This document shows positions 1 through 8,799 of a DNA stretch of 51,444 bases, one piece after another. The notes beneath the pieces are model-generated. The model was given only the letters and a program-made list of their open reading frames with translations, ran no database searches and was not told the DNA's origin. Position 1 is the first letter of the stretch; every line of letters begins with the position of its first letter. The DNA comes from Thermodesulfobacteriota bacterium. Lineage in GTDB: Bacteria > Desulfobacterota > WTBG01 > CAIYCZ01 > CAIRTM01. Position numbers and translations under genes: made by a program. The stretch spans positions 1 through 51,444 of the forward strand of contig JANQGV010000284.1 in the NCBI GenBank assembly GCA_028282925.1, written 5' to 3'.

Positions 1-109
1 CATGGAACTGCCGGGAGTCTCGGACGAGCTCAAGGAGCGCATGCAGTTCATAATCGATGCCGACATGGCACAGGTTGCACAGGTCGTAGGACAGGTGCAA
101 AAAGCCTGA
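1..109 (+). CDS. 3' end of an unidentified gene (partial)
   Basis: An open frame runs from the left edge (codons starting at position 2) to a TGA at 107-109 and encodes about 35 residues ending in VVGQVQKA. The ATG at position 2 falls at the window edge, so it is more likely an internal methionine of a longer protein than a start. The tail is hydrophilic and probably helical, with no motif I recognise. The next gene is on the opposite strand, so the two are convergent. The family cannot be named from this fragment. Confidence 0.5.
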   Translation, partial: MELPGVSDELKERMQFIIDADMAQVAQVVGQVQKA

Positions 110-266
110 TTGAGAGATATTTGTTCCTGAGATATACAGAAAAGCGGCGATCCCGGTGAGGGGATTGAAATTATTTCTTTTGGTGGATACGTCCCATAAG
201 CAAAATTCATCGGGAAAGATCCTCCGTTCCTGCCTGAAGAAGGTCTCGATCCCCTCTCGATGAATG
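110..266. other. Convergent intergenic gap
   Basis: This 157-bp gap lies between the 3' ends of the partial + strand gene and the minus-strand small secreted-protein gene. ATTCATCG at 205-212 is repeated inverted at 258-265, but the loop is about 45 nt and there is no T-tract, so I do not call a terminator. I see nothing else in it. Confidence 0.5.
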
Positions 267-701
267 CTACTTATTGAACTCCCATTTTTTCTTTACCGGG
301 TAATAGCGCAGGCGGGAGCCGGGCTTTCTGAACTGCCACTCGTCTTCCATTACATTATGTTCCAGTTTCGCCCTCGGTCCCTTGTATTCCAGCGTCTTGT
401 CATAATAGTTATAGTGCAGGCGTGCATTCCACCAGATATACTCCCACTTGTCCACCGTAAAATTATATTTATAGGTCGACCGGAAGTCGTCGATATCTTC
501 CTGTGGCCGTACGGCCCCCGGCATTGTAGGTCCCGCGTATGACTCCGGCCGGGGAAATTTTTCATTCTCCTGCATCATGTAGCAGCCGGGCATTGCAGGT
601 GCAGGCGGACCCGAAATCTCAGGCCTTTGGAAATAGAACTCACCGGCTACCGCTATGCCGGCAAATGATACGATGATATATACTAAAAATAATTTCTTCA
701 T
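267..701 (-). CDS. Small secreted protein with four 18-residue aromatic repeats
   Basis: A 144-residue protein of no family I recognise. Residues 1-19 form a signal peptide (MKKLF, a hydrophobic core, then AVAG), so it should be exported. Residues 20-74 are Pro-rich with one Cys. Residues 75-144 are four tandem units of 18, 18, 18 and 16 residues starting at about 75, 93, 111 and 129. Each follows the pattern small-x-[YL]-x-[YH]-[NY] and then [WL]-[EQ]-[YF] near position 12-14, for example DKWEYIWWN, DKTLEYKGPR, DEWQFRKPG and KKWEFNK. The spacing suggests short beta-hairpins with stacked aromatics. It is the last gene of the polysaccharide cluster, so a matrix or cell-surface role is likely, but this is inference. 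Confidence 0.7.
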   Translation of the reverse strand: MKKLFLVYIIVSFAGIAVAGEFYFQRPEISGPPAPAMPGCYMMQENEKFPRPESYAGPTMPGAVRPQEDIDDFRSTYKYNFTVDKWEYIWWNARLHYNYYDKTLEYKGPRAKLEHNVMEDEWQFRKPGSRLRYYPVKKKWEFNK

Positions 702-744
702 GACAGTCTCCTGCTGTTAAGTGACGTCCTTCTATGTATGCTTT

Positions 745-1722
745 TCAAACAGTATAATCGCTATAAAACGGCAAGTCAAATGCAGCCGTAATGTGTTCAA
801 TTTTTTGCAGGTCTTCTTCCGAGAGCCGTTCCTTCCAGATTGTTCCCATTTTACAGGTCTTTCTTTCCAGGCCCGAATCCAGCGATTTTGAAAAGGTTAT
901 ATCGGCCGAGGTGGACGCGGAAATTTCCTGCTCCACCCTTTCGGACCACAGCAGATTCACCGCCGCAAACAGTTTTTTAAATTCCGCAAGCGGCTCAGCG
1001 CACAGATCTTCATAGCGCACCCAGAAATATCCTTTTTTTTCAATCCACTTCCACAAAACAAAATTGATAACCGACCAGATCAGGGCTCCCTTTTCCACAT
1101 CCATCCGTCTCTGCCGGTAGCGTTCCAGCAGGTCCCTGAACGGGTGCAGCCAGTCCTGCATCAAGGGTTCCTGATCAAGGAAAACATTCAAATCGAAGTC
1201 CCACTGCAAAGCAAGTACGCTTGAAACAAAACCAGCCGGATGCCGGACAAGAATAATCACATCCAGGTCGTAATGAGCATCGAGCCAGCCCAGGAGAAAC
1301 GCCGCGGTCGGATCTTTGATAAAATGCCGCTGTGGTCTGCGGAACCAGTTGCTCCTGATTGTATGGTCGAACTGCGACCCGGCATAGTGCCCGGAAAAAA
1401 GTCTCTCGGTAAAGCATGTATACAGATCATCCTCCATATGCTCCGTAAGGTACTGGTACTGCCGGGGCATTCGGGGCACCACCGACGGATTATACGGCTC
1501 CCGCCAGAAGGCGACGGTATCGGCATATGAAAGAACACGTCCGACCCACGAAGTTCCCGAACGGTACGCGCCTGTCAGGAAAATCCCCTTTTGAGGGCCT
1601 TCGACAGACCCCTTTGCCGGGACAGGATCCGGGGTAATTATTTTAGAGAGAACCCGTAACAGACCGTATTTCTTTACAAAAACGACCGGGTCGTATCCAT
1701 GGCGCGCAAATACCGAAGTCAT
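745..1722 (-). CDS. Sulfotransferase family protein
   Basis: A 325-residue protein of the PAPS-dependent sulfotransferase fold. Near residues 51-58 it has GAYRSGTS, the 5'-phosphosulfate-binding loop, and at about 160-168 RHPAGFVSS, the RxPxxxxxS 3'-phosphate-binding motif. A conserved KDP (FIKDPTA) lies between them. There is no signal peptide, so it should act in the cytoplasm, most plausibly sulfating a sugar of the polysaccharide made by this cluster. It starts 19 bp after the C25 peptidase stop codon, consistent with one transcript. The acceptor is unknown, and a protein or lipid acceptor cannot be excluded. Confidence 0.8.
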   Translation of the reverse strand: MTSVFARHGYDPVVFVKKYGLLRVLSKIITPDPVPAKGSVEGPQKGIFLTGAYRSGTSWVGRVLSYADTVAFWREPYNPSVVPRMPRQYQYLTEHMEDDLYTCFTERLFSGHYAGSQFDHTIRSNWFRRPQRHFIKDPTAAFLLGWLDAHYDLDVIILVRHPAGFVSSVLALQWDFDLNVFLDQEPLMQDWLHPFRDLLERYRQRRMDVEKGALIWSVINFVLWKWIEKKGYFWVRYEDLCAEPLAEFKKLFAAVNLLWSERVEQEISASTSADITFSKSLDSGLERKTCKMGTIWKERLSEEDLQKIEHITAAFDLPFYSDYTV

Positions 1723-1741
1723 ATCCTGTTATCGGAACAAT

Positions 1742-4345
1742 TTATTCCACACTTAAGCTCCAGGGTGCCGTAAAACGGGGATTCTGTATAGTATAGATAT
1801 AGTCCTGCAGGTTTTGCAGTTCGTCGAAGCTTTTCAGGCCTCCCACCCTCCAGTAGAGCATTTGTTCCTGCTGAGCCATGGCGGTGATAAGCGCCCTGGC
1901 CACAGGGCCGGGTTCATAAGAAGCACCATATGTGTAAAAGGTGAGCATAGAATCGCCTGAAAAGTCTTCCTGGGGTGAAAACTGGACTGCAAACCATGTA
2001 TACCCGTCTGCAACCCACGAATACGTGACATCGGTTGCAAAGGATGTCTCGTCAGCGGGCGACTCCAGGTAAAAGTCGCAAAGGTTGATTTTGGTTGCCG
2101 GGTCGCCCAGAAAGGTCAGAGATTCAAAGGAGTAGTCCTCCAAAAGTCCTTCCTGATAGGTCGCGATACTTGCATCGGTGCAGACGGCACCCAGAACATT
2201 CCTGTTCTCGTTGAAAAGCATGTTTAAAATCTTCATTCCCACGGACCGATGCTCCACAACATTGCCGCCCGCGGCCGGGGAAAAACAGGCCAGTCCTCCA
2301 CCGTTCGACGTCCTGACGAACTCCTCGGTAAAGCTCTCGGCAAGCGGGCTGGAAAACCCGCCGTTCCAGCAGCTGAAAGAAACCAGGAAGGTCGGTTTGT
2401 CGTAGTTGTCCAGCGAGCCGAAATGTGAGGTATTGATGAGTTGGGTCCAGTCCGTAATATTGCTGTGCCCGGTGTAAAAGGTCATTGCCCGGCCGGCATT
2501 GAACTTGGCGATAATTTTCCGGCTGTTCTCATCCTTCAAGCCCGGGAAATCATCTTCTGAAAGAAAATCCGTGTAATAATTAAAGGGGGCCAGATCCGCC
2601 ATCTCCCCGTTAACCAGGTGAAAAGTATCGCTGTAAAGGCCTCCCACAAACTGTATGTTGCGCATCCACTCCGCAATCGGTGCGGTTTCATAGTCGATGA
2701 TTTTATCAATCAGCAGGCTCAGTTGCTCTGCCGATTTCACCGGCAGGCGGCCGATATACATCATTGGCAATTCGCTGTCGTCCTTAACCGCAGCATACCA
2801 GGTGTCCGTCGGTCGGGGGTAATCATAACCCCGCATCTTGCAGGGGATAAAATTTTTCGACCCCTTTTTGAGCGTGTCGGTTGCATCGCTGCATCCATCG
2901 CCCACCAGCAACACATATGTGGGCGCGGGGCGTGCCCAGGATTCATAGGCATAGCCGAGAAAGTCCTTGATTGCCTGGGGGTGCAATATTCCGTAGTTGA
3001 ACTCATCATACACATCTTGCACTTTTACCACGGTGACGGTATAGCCGTCGCTGCGGCGGTGTTCGGCCAGACGCAGCGTTTCGGTGTAAAAATCTTCATG
3101 CGCGATCATAATATAATCGGCCTGAAGAGAGGTGTTTTTTAAATCCGACGTTTCGTCGACGTACATCGCGCCGGGCTTGAGCCATGCGGAGGGAGTGAGG
3201 GCCAGATAACGCTTCATATATGTCTGTTCCTGACCGAAAACCGCCGCATATCCACCTGATCCGTTTTCCCTGACTTCTATGCTTTGCATTGTAATCACAT
3301 GGTCGGGATAGGTAATGTCGAACAACGCAATGGATTCATTATCAAATCCGTCAATAGTCACATTGTAGGCAGAGGTGTTGTTGCACGAAAAAAGCAGATG
3401 GTTGTCGGTAGTGGAAAAATATCTGCGGTACTCTATCTCAATATAATCCAGGTAAAAAAGGTTTTCCGCGCCGGTATCAAGGATGTTCGCAACAGTAATC
3501 TCGTTGCTGCCCTCTTTAAGAATGTTTGCCGGTATTTCAGTCTCATATACATAAAAAGCAACCCCGTCGAAATAGCAGTCGGCGGTCCAGGTGTTGTTCA
3601 GCGTTATCTTTCCGTGATGGTCCGGGGCCACCGTGGGATCGTCGTTGCCGCCCTTGAACCTGATCCTCAAAACAGCTTTTTGCGCGGTATCTATATCGGT
3701 AAGGGAGAAAGAAAAAGCATCAGGGGAATTTGCATCTTCCGTTCCGGAACTGTCGGGCATCTGTTTCCATACATAGTGGTCTATGTTTTCATTGATCATT
3801 ATCTCTTCCGACTCAAGATGCAGTGTTTCCGTATACTCTTCCAGGGTTGCATAGCTGCTGTTGGGCCTTTTATCCGCCTCATACATCCTTTTGGGGTTGT
3901 CGGCCCCGGCGGTAAGCCAGTATATATTCTCATATTTAAATTTTTTATCGTCTTCAGAATGATGCGTCAGGCTGCTCTGGGCAGGTTCACCGTAAAACAA
4001 AAAGTAATCGCCGGAATTAAACTCCCGGTCTCCTTCACCCACAAAAAGCATGGCAATGTCAAGGCCTCCGCTCTCGAGCTTCAGAGAGGTCGGATCGATT
4101 CCGGAAGGATCCCATCCTGCCTTCGTGATATCTGCATATGACACCGCATACATTCCCGCCTTTTCAACAACAATCTTTATGGGGGAGCCGGCAGACGGCG
4201 AACCGCTCGCATAAGCCGGGCTCGCGAGATCCACCCCGGGTGTGGGCTCAAAAGCCCACGCAGGGGTATCGCTTGTAAAAAAGACCGGTTTCACAACAAC
4301 TGTGCACAACAGCAACACGGATAACAGGCGAAGAAAATAATTCAT
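1742..4345 (-). CDS. Secreted gingipain-like C25 family cysteine peptidase
   Basis: An 867-residue secreted protein with an N-terminal signal sequence (about 1-32). The first 380 residues look like beta-sandwich modules. The peptidase C25 core follows: VLLVGDGCSD, YIGRLPV, a His in FYTGHSN (about residue 627) and a Cys in VSFSCWNGGF (about residue 659), matching the gingipain His/Cys dyad. A C-terminal beta domain follows. I see no typical type IX secretion C-terminal signal, so export is probably Sec to the periplasm or surface. The start has a good ribosome site (AAGGA about 8 nt upstream). It sits inside the polysaccharide cluster and may mature or release a surface protein. Substrate unknown. 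Confidence 0.85.
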   Translation of the reverse strand: MNYFLRLLSVLLLCTVVVKPVFFTSDTPAWAFEPTPGVDLASPAYASGSPSAGSPIKIVVEKAGMYAVSYADITKAGWDPSGIDPTSLKLESGGLDIAMLFVGEGDREFNSGDYFLFYGEPAQSSLTHHSEDDKKFKYENIYWLTAGADNPKRMYEADKRPNSSYATLEEYTETLHLESEEIMINENIDHYVWKQMPDSSGTEDANSPDAFSFSLTDIDTAQKAVLRIRFKGGNDDPTVAPDHHGKITLNNTWTADCYFDGVAFYVYETEIPANILKEGSNEITVANILDTGAENLFYLDYIEIEYRRYFSTTDNHLLFSCNNTSAYNVTIDGFDNESIALFDITYPDHVITMQSIEVRENGSGGYAAVFGQEQTYMKRYLALTPSAWLKPGAMYVDETSDLKNTSLQADYIMIAHEDFYTETLRLAEHRRSDGYTVTVVKVQDVYDEFNYGILHPQAIKDFLGYAYESWARPAPTYVLLVGDGCSDATDTLKKGSKNFIPCKMRGYDYPRPTDTWYAAVKDDSELPMMYIGRLPVKSAEQLSLLIDKIIDYETAPIAEWMRNIQFVGGLYSDTFHLVNGEMADLAPFNYYTDFLSEDDFPGLKDENSRKIIAKFNAGRAMTFYTGHSNITDWTQLINTSHFGSLDNYDKPTFLVSFSCWNGGFSSPLAESFTEEFVRTSNGGGLACFSPAAGGNVVEHRSVGMKILNMLFNENRNVLGAVCTDASIATYQEGLLEDYSFESLTFLGDPATKINLCDFYLESPADETSFATDVTYSWVADGYTWFAVQFSPQEDFSGDSMLTFYTYGASYEPGPVARALITAMAQQEQMLYWRVGGLKSFDELQNLQDYIYTIQNPRFTAPWSLSVE

Positions 4346-4544
4346 ATTCAGGTTCCTTAACGATACACTTTTCCGGAAAAGTCACCCGGCATTTTTAAAA
4401 AAATAAGATTTCTCAATATATTACATCCAAATCACTCGATCAAAAAAAGGTCCCTTTCCCCTATCTTCCCTCTCTTATATATAACACAGTATTACAAAAA
4501 AAGTAGCAGACCCATATAACTTGTCTTACAGGCCCTTGACGGGC
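4346..4544. other. AT-rich gap upstream of the C25 peptidase gene
   Basis: This 199-bp gap separates the GT4 gene stop (4545) from the C25 peptidase start (4345) on the minus strand. It is the largest gap within the left half of the cluster and could hold an internal promoter. It contains a perfect 16-bp palindrome, listed separately. No ORF or clear terminator is visible. Confidence 0.5.
4367..4382. promoter_or_regulatory. Perfect 16-bp palindrome, operator candidate
   Basis: ACTTTTCCGGAAAAGT is its own reverse complement. It lies 21 bp upstream of the C25 peptidase start, just beyond that gene's ribosome-binding site. A symmetrical site here suits a dimeric DNA-binding regulator, but the -10/-35 elements nearby are poor, so the promoter itself is not established. 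Confidence 0.4.
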
Positions 4545-5663
4545 TTAGTCGGTTTGAAGGTTCATCAATACCCCCCGGTATACCTCCCGGGTGGCATCGG
4601 CAATCTGCTTCCAGTTGTATTTTTCCATGACGGACCTGGACTGCCGACGCTTGCCTTCATCCGTACATGTACACGCCGCAAACCGGGTTATTTTCTCAGC
4701 AAGCCCGTCCACATCCCCGGGTGCAAAATAACACTCCTCTTCCAGATCAATGTTCCTGTTTCCGGTAATATCGCTTGCCACACAGGCAAGCCCATAACTC
4801 CGGGCTTCAAGCAGCGCAATGGGAAAACCTTCATACACCGACGGCAGAACAAACAGGGCTGCATGGCTGTACAATTCATACAGAGGTTCCTGTGTCAAAA
4901 AACCCGGCATGATGATGTCCGGGTTCTTGTGCGACGCCTGCTTCAACTCTCTGCTGTATGTGTCCTCATGGTCCGCATCGCCGACAATCACAAGTTTCAA
5001 ACCACTCACATTACATTTCTCAAACGCACTGATCAGCGTCCGGTAATCCTTCTCCGGCACAAAGCGCCCCACCGACAAAACATATTTTCCTTTTTCCAGA
5101 CCGTACCGCCGCAGCGCGTTTCCACTCTTCAGCATCTGCGGCACGGCAACACCATTGGGAATAACTTCCGGCCTGCGGCCGTACTGGTCTTCAATGTCCC
5201 GGGCAATTGCGTTCGAAATCGCGATAACACGATGGGCAAAGGTTATCCCCAGTCGTTCGGCACATTTCAAAAAGCTGCGCGCGGCACGCCCCCATTTAAC
5301 GTGCTTGTAGTTGGGGCCATGGGTGGTAACCACAACCTTCATGCCCAGCATTCGTGCCAGCGGTGCAAAAAAAGACGGCCCGATGGCCTGGATATGCAGG
5401 ATATCCGGCCGGTAATACACCGCCGTCAGCACACCCACAAAGGTATGCAGCAGGGCCTCAAGATGTTTATGCCGCACCGCGGGAAGCGCAACCAGTTTAA
5501 CGCCCCGATACTCTTTGACACACGGGTCGACATAGGGCTTCCTGGTAAACACGATAACTTCGCATCCCCGGGCCGTCAGGTATACGGCCAACTGTTCACA
5601 GTGCTTCTCAACCCCCCCCTGCACATCGGGGAAGCCGCGAAGCCCGAGCAAAATGACTCTCAT
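4545..5663 (-). CDS. GT4 family glycosyltransferase
   Basis: A 372-residue GT-B glycosyltransferase. The N-terminal acceptor domain opens with LLGLRGFPDVQGGVEKH, the Gly-rich loop typical of GT4. VIPNGV and VGRFVPEKD mark the start of the donor domain, and EGFPIALLEA (about residue 280) is the retaining EX7E signature that contacts the nucleotide sugar. It has no membrane segment, so it should act at the cytoplasmic face, adding one sugar to a lipid-linked repeat unit. It starts 9 bp after the radical SAM gene, with GGGAG just before the ATG. Donor and acceptor sugars cannot be read from sequence. Confidence 0.88.
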   Translation of the reverse strand: MRVILLGLRGFPDVQGGVEKHCEQLAVYLTARGCEVIVFTRKPYVDPCVKEYRGVKLVALPAVRHKHLEALLHTFVGVLTAVYYRPDILHIQAIGPSFFAPLARMLGMKVVVTTHGPNYKHVKWGRAARSFLKCAERLGITFAHRVIAISNAIARDIEDQYGRRPEVIPNGVAVPQMLKSGNALRRYGLEKGKYVLSVGRFVPEKDYRTLISAFEKCNVSGLKLVIVGDADHEDTYSRELKQASHKNPDIIMPGFLTQEPLYELYSHAALFVLPSVYEGFPIALLEARSYGLACVASDITGNRNIDLEEECYFAPGDVDGLAEKITRFAACTCTDEGKRRQSRSVMEKYNWKQIADATREVYRGVLMNLQTD

Positions 5664-5672
5664 GGCTCCCTT

Positions 5673-6668
5673 TTAAATAGATAACGGGAAATGAAGCGAT
5701 AACCTGATTTTGTTGTTCAGAACCCACCACATCGGTTTCCAGGGCTTGCGTACCATGTCGTGCCGTTCGGTCACGATGAAACAGCAGTCTTTTGTGCAAG
5801 CCCTGACCTTTTGCATAATGCTGCGGGCTTTTTCCGAGGCCAGAATAGTTTCAACGGAATCGTCTTTAATGTTACCGCAAATCCACTTCTCATCCGATCC
5901 GTTACACGGCGTAAGATTTCCCCACGGATCGACAAAAAAGAAATCCTCACCCGCACCACACGGCGGGCGGTAGTTACAGCCGTTTCCCTCAAAGCGTTTG
6001 TAAATACTTTTGTTGAAATATGCCCGGCCGTAATCCTTGAGCTTGCCGGTCAGCCCGCGACGGCGCGACTGCAGCAACGCCTTGATGAATGCACCTTCTC
6101 CCCGAAGGGCTTTTTCACGGTCACGCAACGCATTATCATACTTGTGAAAATACCAGGAGTTGTGCATAACCGAATTACCCAGCTCAACGTCCAGATAACA
6201 GCACAATTCGTACAGACTGATTAAGTCGTCTACATTTTCATCGCAAATAACAATGGAAAATCCGATATTTTTACACTTTGTTTTTTTCAGCTCAAGGATG
6301 GTCCGCAGGGCGTGGTCGAAACCGTTCTTGATACCCCGCAGCCGGTCATTCAGGGCCGGCAGGCCCTCAACGCTTATACGGATCAAAGTCTTTGGATAAC
6401 GCTCGGCAAGAGAGACTATTTTGTCGGTAAAGTAGCCGTTGGTGCTCAATTCAAGGAGTGCCGCCCGTGGATAGACCACTTTAAAAATTTCATCGATATC
6501 GTCCCGGATGGTCGGTTCGCCGCCGGTAATATTGATGCGCAGCCCCTCCGGCAGCCGCTCATAGTAGGACGGGTCGATCTCTTCATCTTTTTTCGTGGGA
6601 TGCTGCCATATATCACACATATGACAGCGTGCATTACATCTGAATGTTGTGATAAGACTTGCTTGCAT
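5673..6668 (-). CDS. Radical SAM protein with SPASM-like C-terminal domain
   Basis: A 331-residue protein with the radical SAM cluster CNARCHMC at residues 11-18 (CxxxCxxC), followed by NITGGEP, the glycine-rich SAM-binding strand. From about residue 231 a second Cys set (CNYRPPCG, LTPCNGS, WICGN, CTKDCC) resembles a SPASM/twitch domain holding auxiliary iron-sulfur clusters. Such enzymes modify peptides, sugars or lipids by radical chemistry under anaerobic conditions. AGGAAGG sits about 9 nt before the ATG, a strong ribosome site. It lies between the GH51-like gene and a GT4 gene, so a sugar or surface-peptide substrate is possible. The reaction is not deducible. Confidence 0.85.
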   Translation of the reverse strand: MQASLITTFRCNARCHMCDIWQHPTKKDEEIDPSYYERLPEGLRINITGGEPTIRDDIDEIFKVVYPRAALLELSTNGYFTDKIVSLAERYPKTLIRISVEGLPALNDRLRGIKNGFDHALRTILELKKTKCKNIGFSIVICDENVDDLISLYELCCYLDVELGNSVMHNSWYFHKYDNALRDREKALRGEGAFIKALLQSRRRGLTGKLKDYGRAYFNKSIYKRFEGNGCNYRPPCGAGEDFFFVDPWGNLTPCNGSDEKWICGNIKDDSVETILASEKARSIMQKVRACTKDCCFIVTERHDMVRKPWKPMWWVLNNKIRLSLHFPLSI

Positions 6669-6685
6669 ACGAATTTCCTTCCTGA

Positions 6686-8776
6686 CTACTGTCCCCCTAG
6701 TTCCAGTACCGTGAGTGAATGCGGCTCAAAGGTATAACGCACAGCGTCTCCATTCCCTAGAGCGACCGGTTTGTCGACAACCTTTACCACCTTATCCCAG
6801 ATTTCGTTCGTTGAATCCACCCGCGCTGCGTTCAAAACCCGGGCACGGGCTTTACCAACCGGGCCCAATCCGGAAATGTCTATCCGGGCGGAGATCGGGT
6901 CATCCATGTGCTTATTGACCACCATCAAAACCACGGCCTTGTCGTCCGATCGTTTGCTCGCATTAACGGACAGGTAGTCAATGCCGGTATCCACGCATGG
7001 TTTAAAAGGCTGCAACGTGACGTCTTTAAAATAAGCCCGCCCCCGTAGCGGCCTGGCGCTGCTGTCCCGCCGGGCATACACTGTCACAGATGCGGCATCC
7101 GGCAGTGTTTTATACAGCGTTTCCATATACTGCCAGTCGGACGTTCCCTTGACCGTCTTCGTGCTTGCGGCGGACCGGGTCTGTGCCCAGCCCCGCCCGT
7201 CCATAATCTGAAGTCCTACACCGTGGGCATCCACCAGATTCTCAGTTCGTATGTAACCCGACAGCCGATAATAGGTATCCGGTTTTACCGGCACCTTCAT
7301 GTGTGAATGAAAATAATTTACTTTTTGGGGGTTTTTAAAATCAATCACAAGCTGCTTCTGTTTTTGCACAACCTGTATGCCTGCCCGGTCCGTAACTTTC
7401 CACTGAGGGGGTAATATACTCCCTGCCGTGGCTTTTCCGCACCGCACCAGACGGATAAAAGACTTAAGCGGATGCGTGTCACCGGCGGCATACGAGGGTG
7501 ATGTCACCGCAACATCCAGCAGGATGTCGCCGAAATGCTCGGCATACAGGCTGGCCACATGAAAATTCGGCCGCTTGTAATACTTTTTCTTCGGTGCTTT
7601 CCAGTCGCCTTTAAAGTTGATCATACCGGTATAGGCCCGGCCGAATTGCCAGTGGTTTGCCATGAGAACCGGCACTTCCGGTTTCATAAAAATACGCATA
7701 AGTTCCGCATTGATGAGGGCATTCCCCAGGGTGTGCCGGTACGGCACCGGCTTGTCCTGAACAAACCAGCCGTTATATTCGGTAATGGCAAGAGGCACAC
7801 TTTTTCCTGTTAGTCTTTTCAGGAGACGGCTGGTGTCCTGCAGCGCATATTCAGCAATTACCAGTGAAGGCCCAAGGGTAACGGCAAAGACCTCCCGGGG
7901 GTCCATCCTGGCCACATCCTCCTGGGTTGCCTCGGGCTGTGGATACATATGCATGATCCCGAAATCGATGTTGTTGCGTATAACCGTCAGCACCCGGGTG
8001 TTCCAGTTCTGAATATCCATCACAGGCTTGTTCCAGTCAAGCTTGTGCAAAACAGCCCCGACGCTGATGGATGAATCGACCTGCTTCATTGCCTGGTAAT
8101 ACTTCAGATACCGCAAGGCATATTCCTCGGGGACCACCTTTGCAATGCCGCGATGATTTCCGTGCCATACTTCGTTGCCGATCTCAAAATACTTGACCCC
8201 ATAGGGTTTCGGGTGGCCGTTTTCCGCTCTTTTTACGGCCCAGTTTGTACCGCCGTTTATGTTCGGCCCGTCGGCCGGGGCGTTCAAATACTCCACCAGG
8301 TCGGCGGCATCCTGCTCGGTACCGTGAAAATAGCTTACCGTGAAAACCGGATCAGCTCCCATTGCCCGGCAGGAAGTCAAAAATTCATCGACACCGTAGC
8401 GAAATCGGACCCTGCCCTTACCGATGGCGTCTTTCCAGTTGTAGTGGTGCGCTCCACAGCCGCCTGGAAAACGAGCAATGGAAATACCGGCCTCTTGTGC
8501 AAGGGCAACCACCTCCGGCACCGGCCGTTCTGTTGCCGGGTCCCAGATACCGGCCCCGTAATCGGAAAATCCGGTATAATTCCAGGCCCACCGTTCTGTG
8601 GGGTCATGATACGTGGCCGGGTCGTACCCAAGCATATTGTTGCCGAAGATATATGCATTTACCGGACCGAGGGTCTTTGAATAGTCGACCCTGATTACGG
8701 CCTCTCCCGCAAGGCTCTGCCCCACAGGCCCTGCAATCATCATCAACAAAACGAAATATACCAACACCCGATTCAT
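6686..8776 (-). CDS. Secreted GH51-like glycoside hydrolase with carbohydrate-binding module
   Basis: About 696 residues. I place the start at the ATG encoding MNRVLVYF because this gives a clean signal peptide (cut after SLAG). The ORF track start at 8803 is a GTG that overlaps the upstream methyltransferase stop by 4 nt and adds nine residues. The catalytic TIM barrel resembles GH51/GH39 enzymes: YFEIGNEVW supplies the acid/base Glu (about 200) and AITEYNGW the nucleophile Glu (about 332). A CBM4/9-like beta-sandwich (YYRLSGYIRTENL) and a final beta domain follow. It is exported and may trim or depolymerise the polymer made by this cluster. Alpha-L-arabinofuranosidase activity is a family guess. 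Confidence 0.8.
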   Translation of the reverse strand: MNRVLVYFVLLMMIAGPVGQSLAGEAVIRVDYSKTLGPVNAYIFGNNMLGYDPATYHDPTERWAWNYTGFSDYGAGIWDPATERPVPEVVALAQEAGISIARFPGGCGAHHYNWKDAIGKGRVRFRYGVDEFLTSCRAMGADPVFTVSYFHGTEQDAADLVEYLNAPADGPNINGGTNWAVKRAENGHPKPYGVKYFEIGNEVWHGNHRGIAKVVPEEYALRYLKYYQAMKQVDSSISVGAVLHKLDWNKPVMDIQNWNTRVLTVIRNNIDFGIMHMYPQPEATQEDVARMDPREVFAVTLGPSLVIAEYALQDTSRLLKRLTGKSVPLAITEYNGWFVQDKPVPYRHTLGNALINAELMRIFMKPEVPVLMANHWQFGRAYTGMINFKGDWKAPKKKYYKRPNFHVASLYAEHFGDILLDVAVTSPSYAAGDTHPLKSFIRLVRCGKATAGSILPPQWKVTDRAGIQVVQKQKQLVIDFKNPQKVNYFHSHMKVPVKPDTYYRLSGYIRTENLVDAHGVGLQIMDGRGWAQTRSAASTKTVKGTSDWQYMETLYKTLPDAASVTVYARRDSSARPLRGRAYFKDVTLQPFKPCVDTGIDYLSVNASKRSDDKAVVLMVVNKHMDDPISARIDISGLGPVGKARARVLNAARVDSTNEIWDKVVKVVDKPVALGNGDAVRYTFEPHSLTVLELGGQ

Positions 8777-8799
8777 CATGTAATCACACATTTCACTTA

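Noticed and set aside
3284-4141. 285-residue + strand ORF inside the C25 peptidase gene
   Set aside because: Antisense shadow of a well-supported secreted peptidase; no recognisable motif.
1742-4345. Type IX secretion substrate, suggested by the gingipain-like domain
   Set aside because: The C-terminus lacks a recognisable T9SS sorting domain and no por/gld genes are present.
4521-5684. 387-residue + strand ORF opposite the GT4 gene
   Set aside because: It mirrors the coding strand of a clear GT4 gene, has no domain or ribosome site, and its composition is that of an antisense shadow.
267-6668. RiPP-type peptide system (SPASM radical SAM plus peptidase plus small secreted protein)
   Set aside because: The small protein has an ordinary Sec signal and no leader/core layout, no RiPP recognition element is visible, and the genes are embedded in a glycan cluster.
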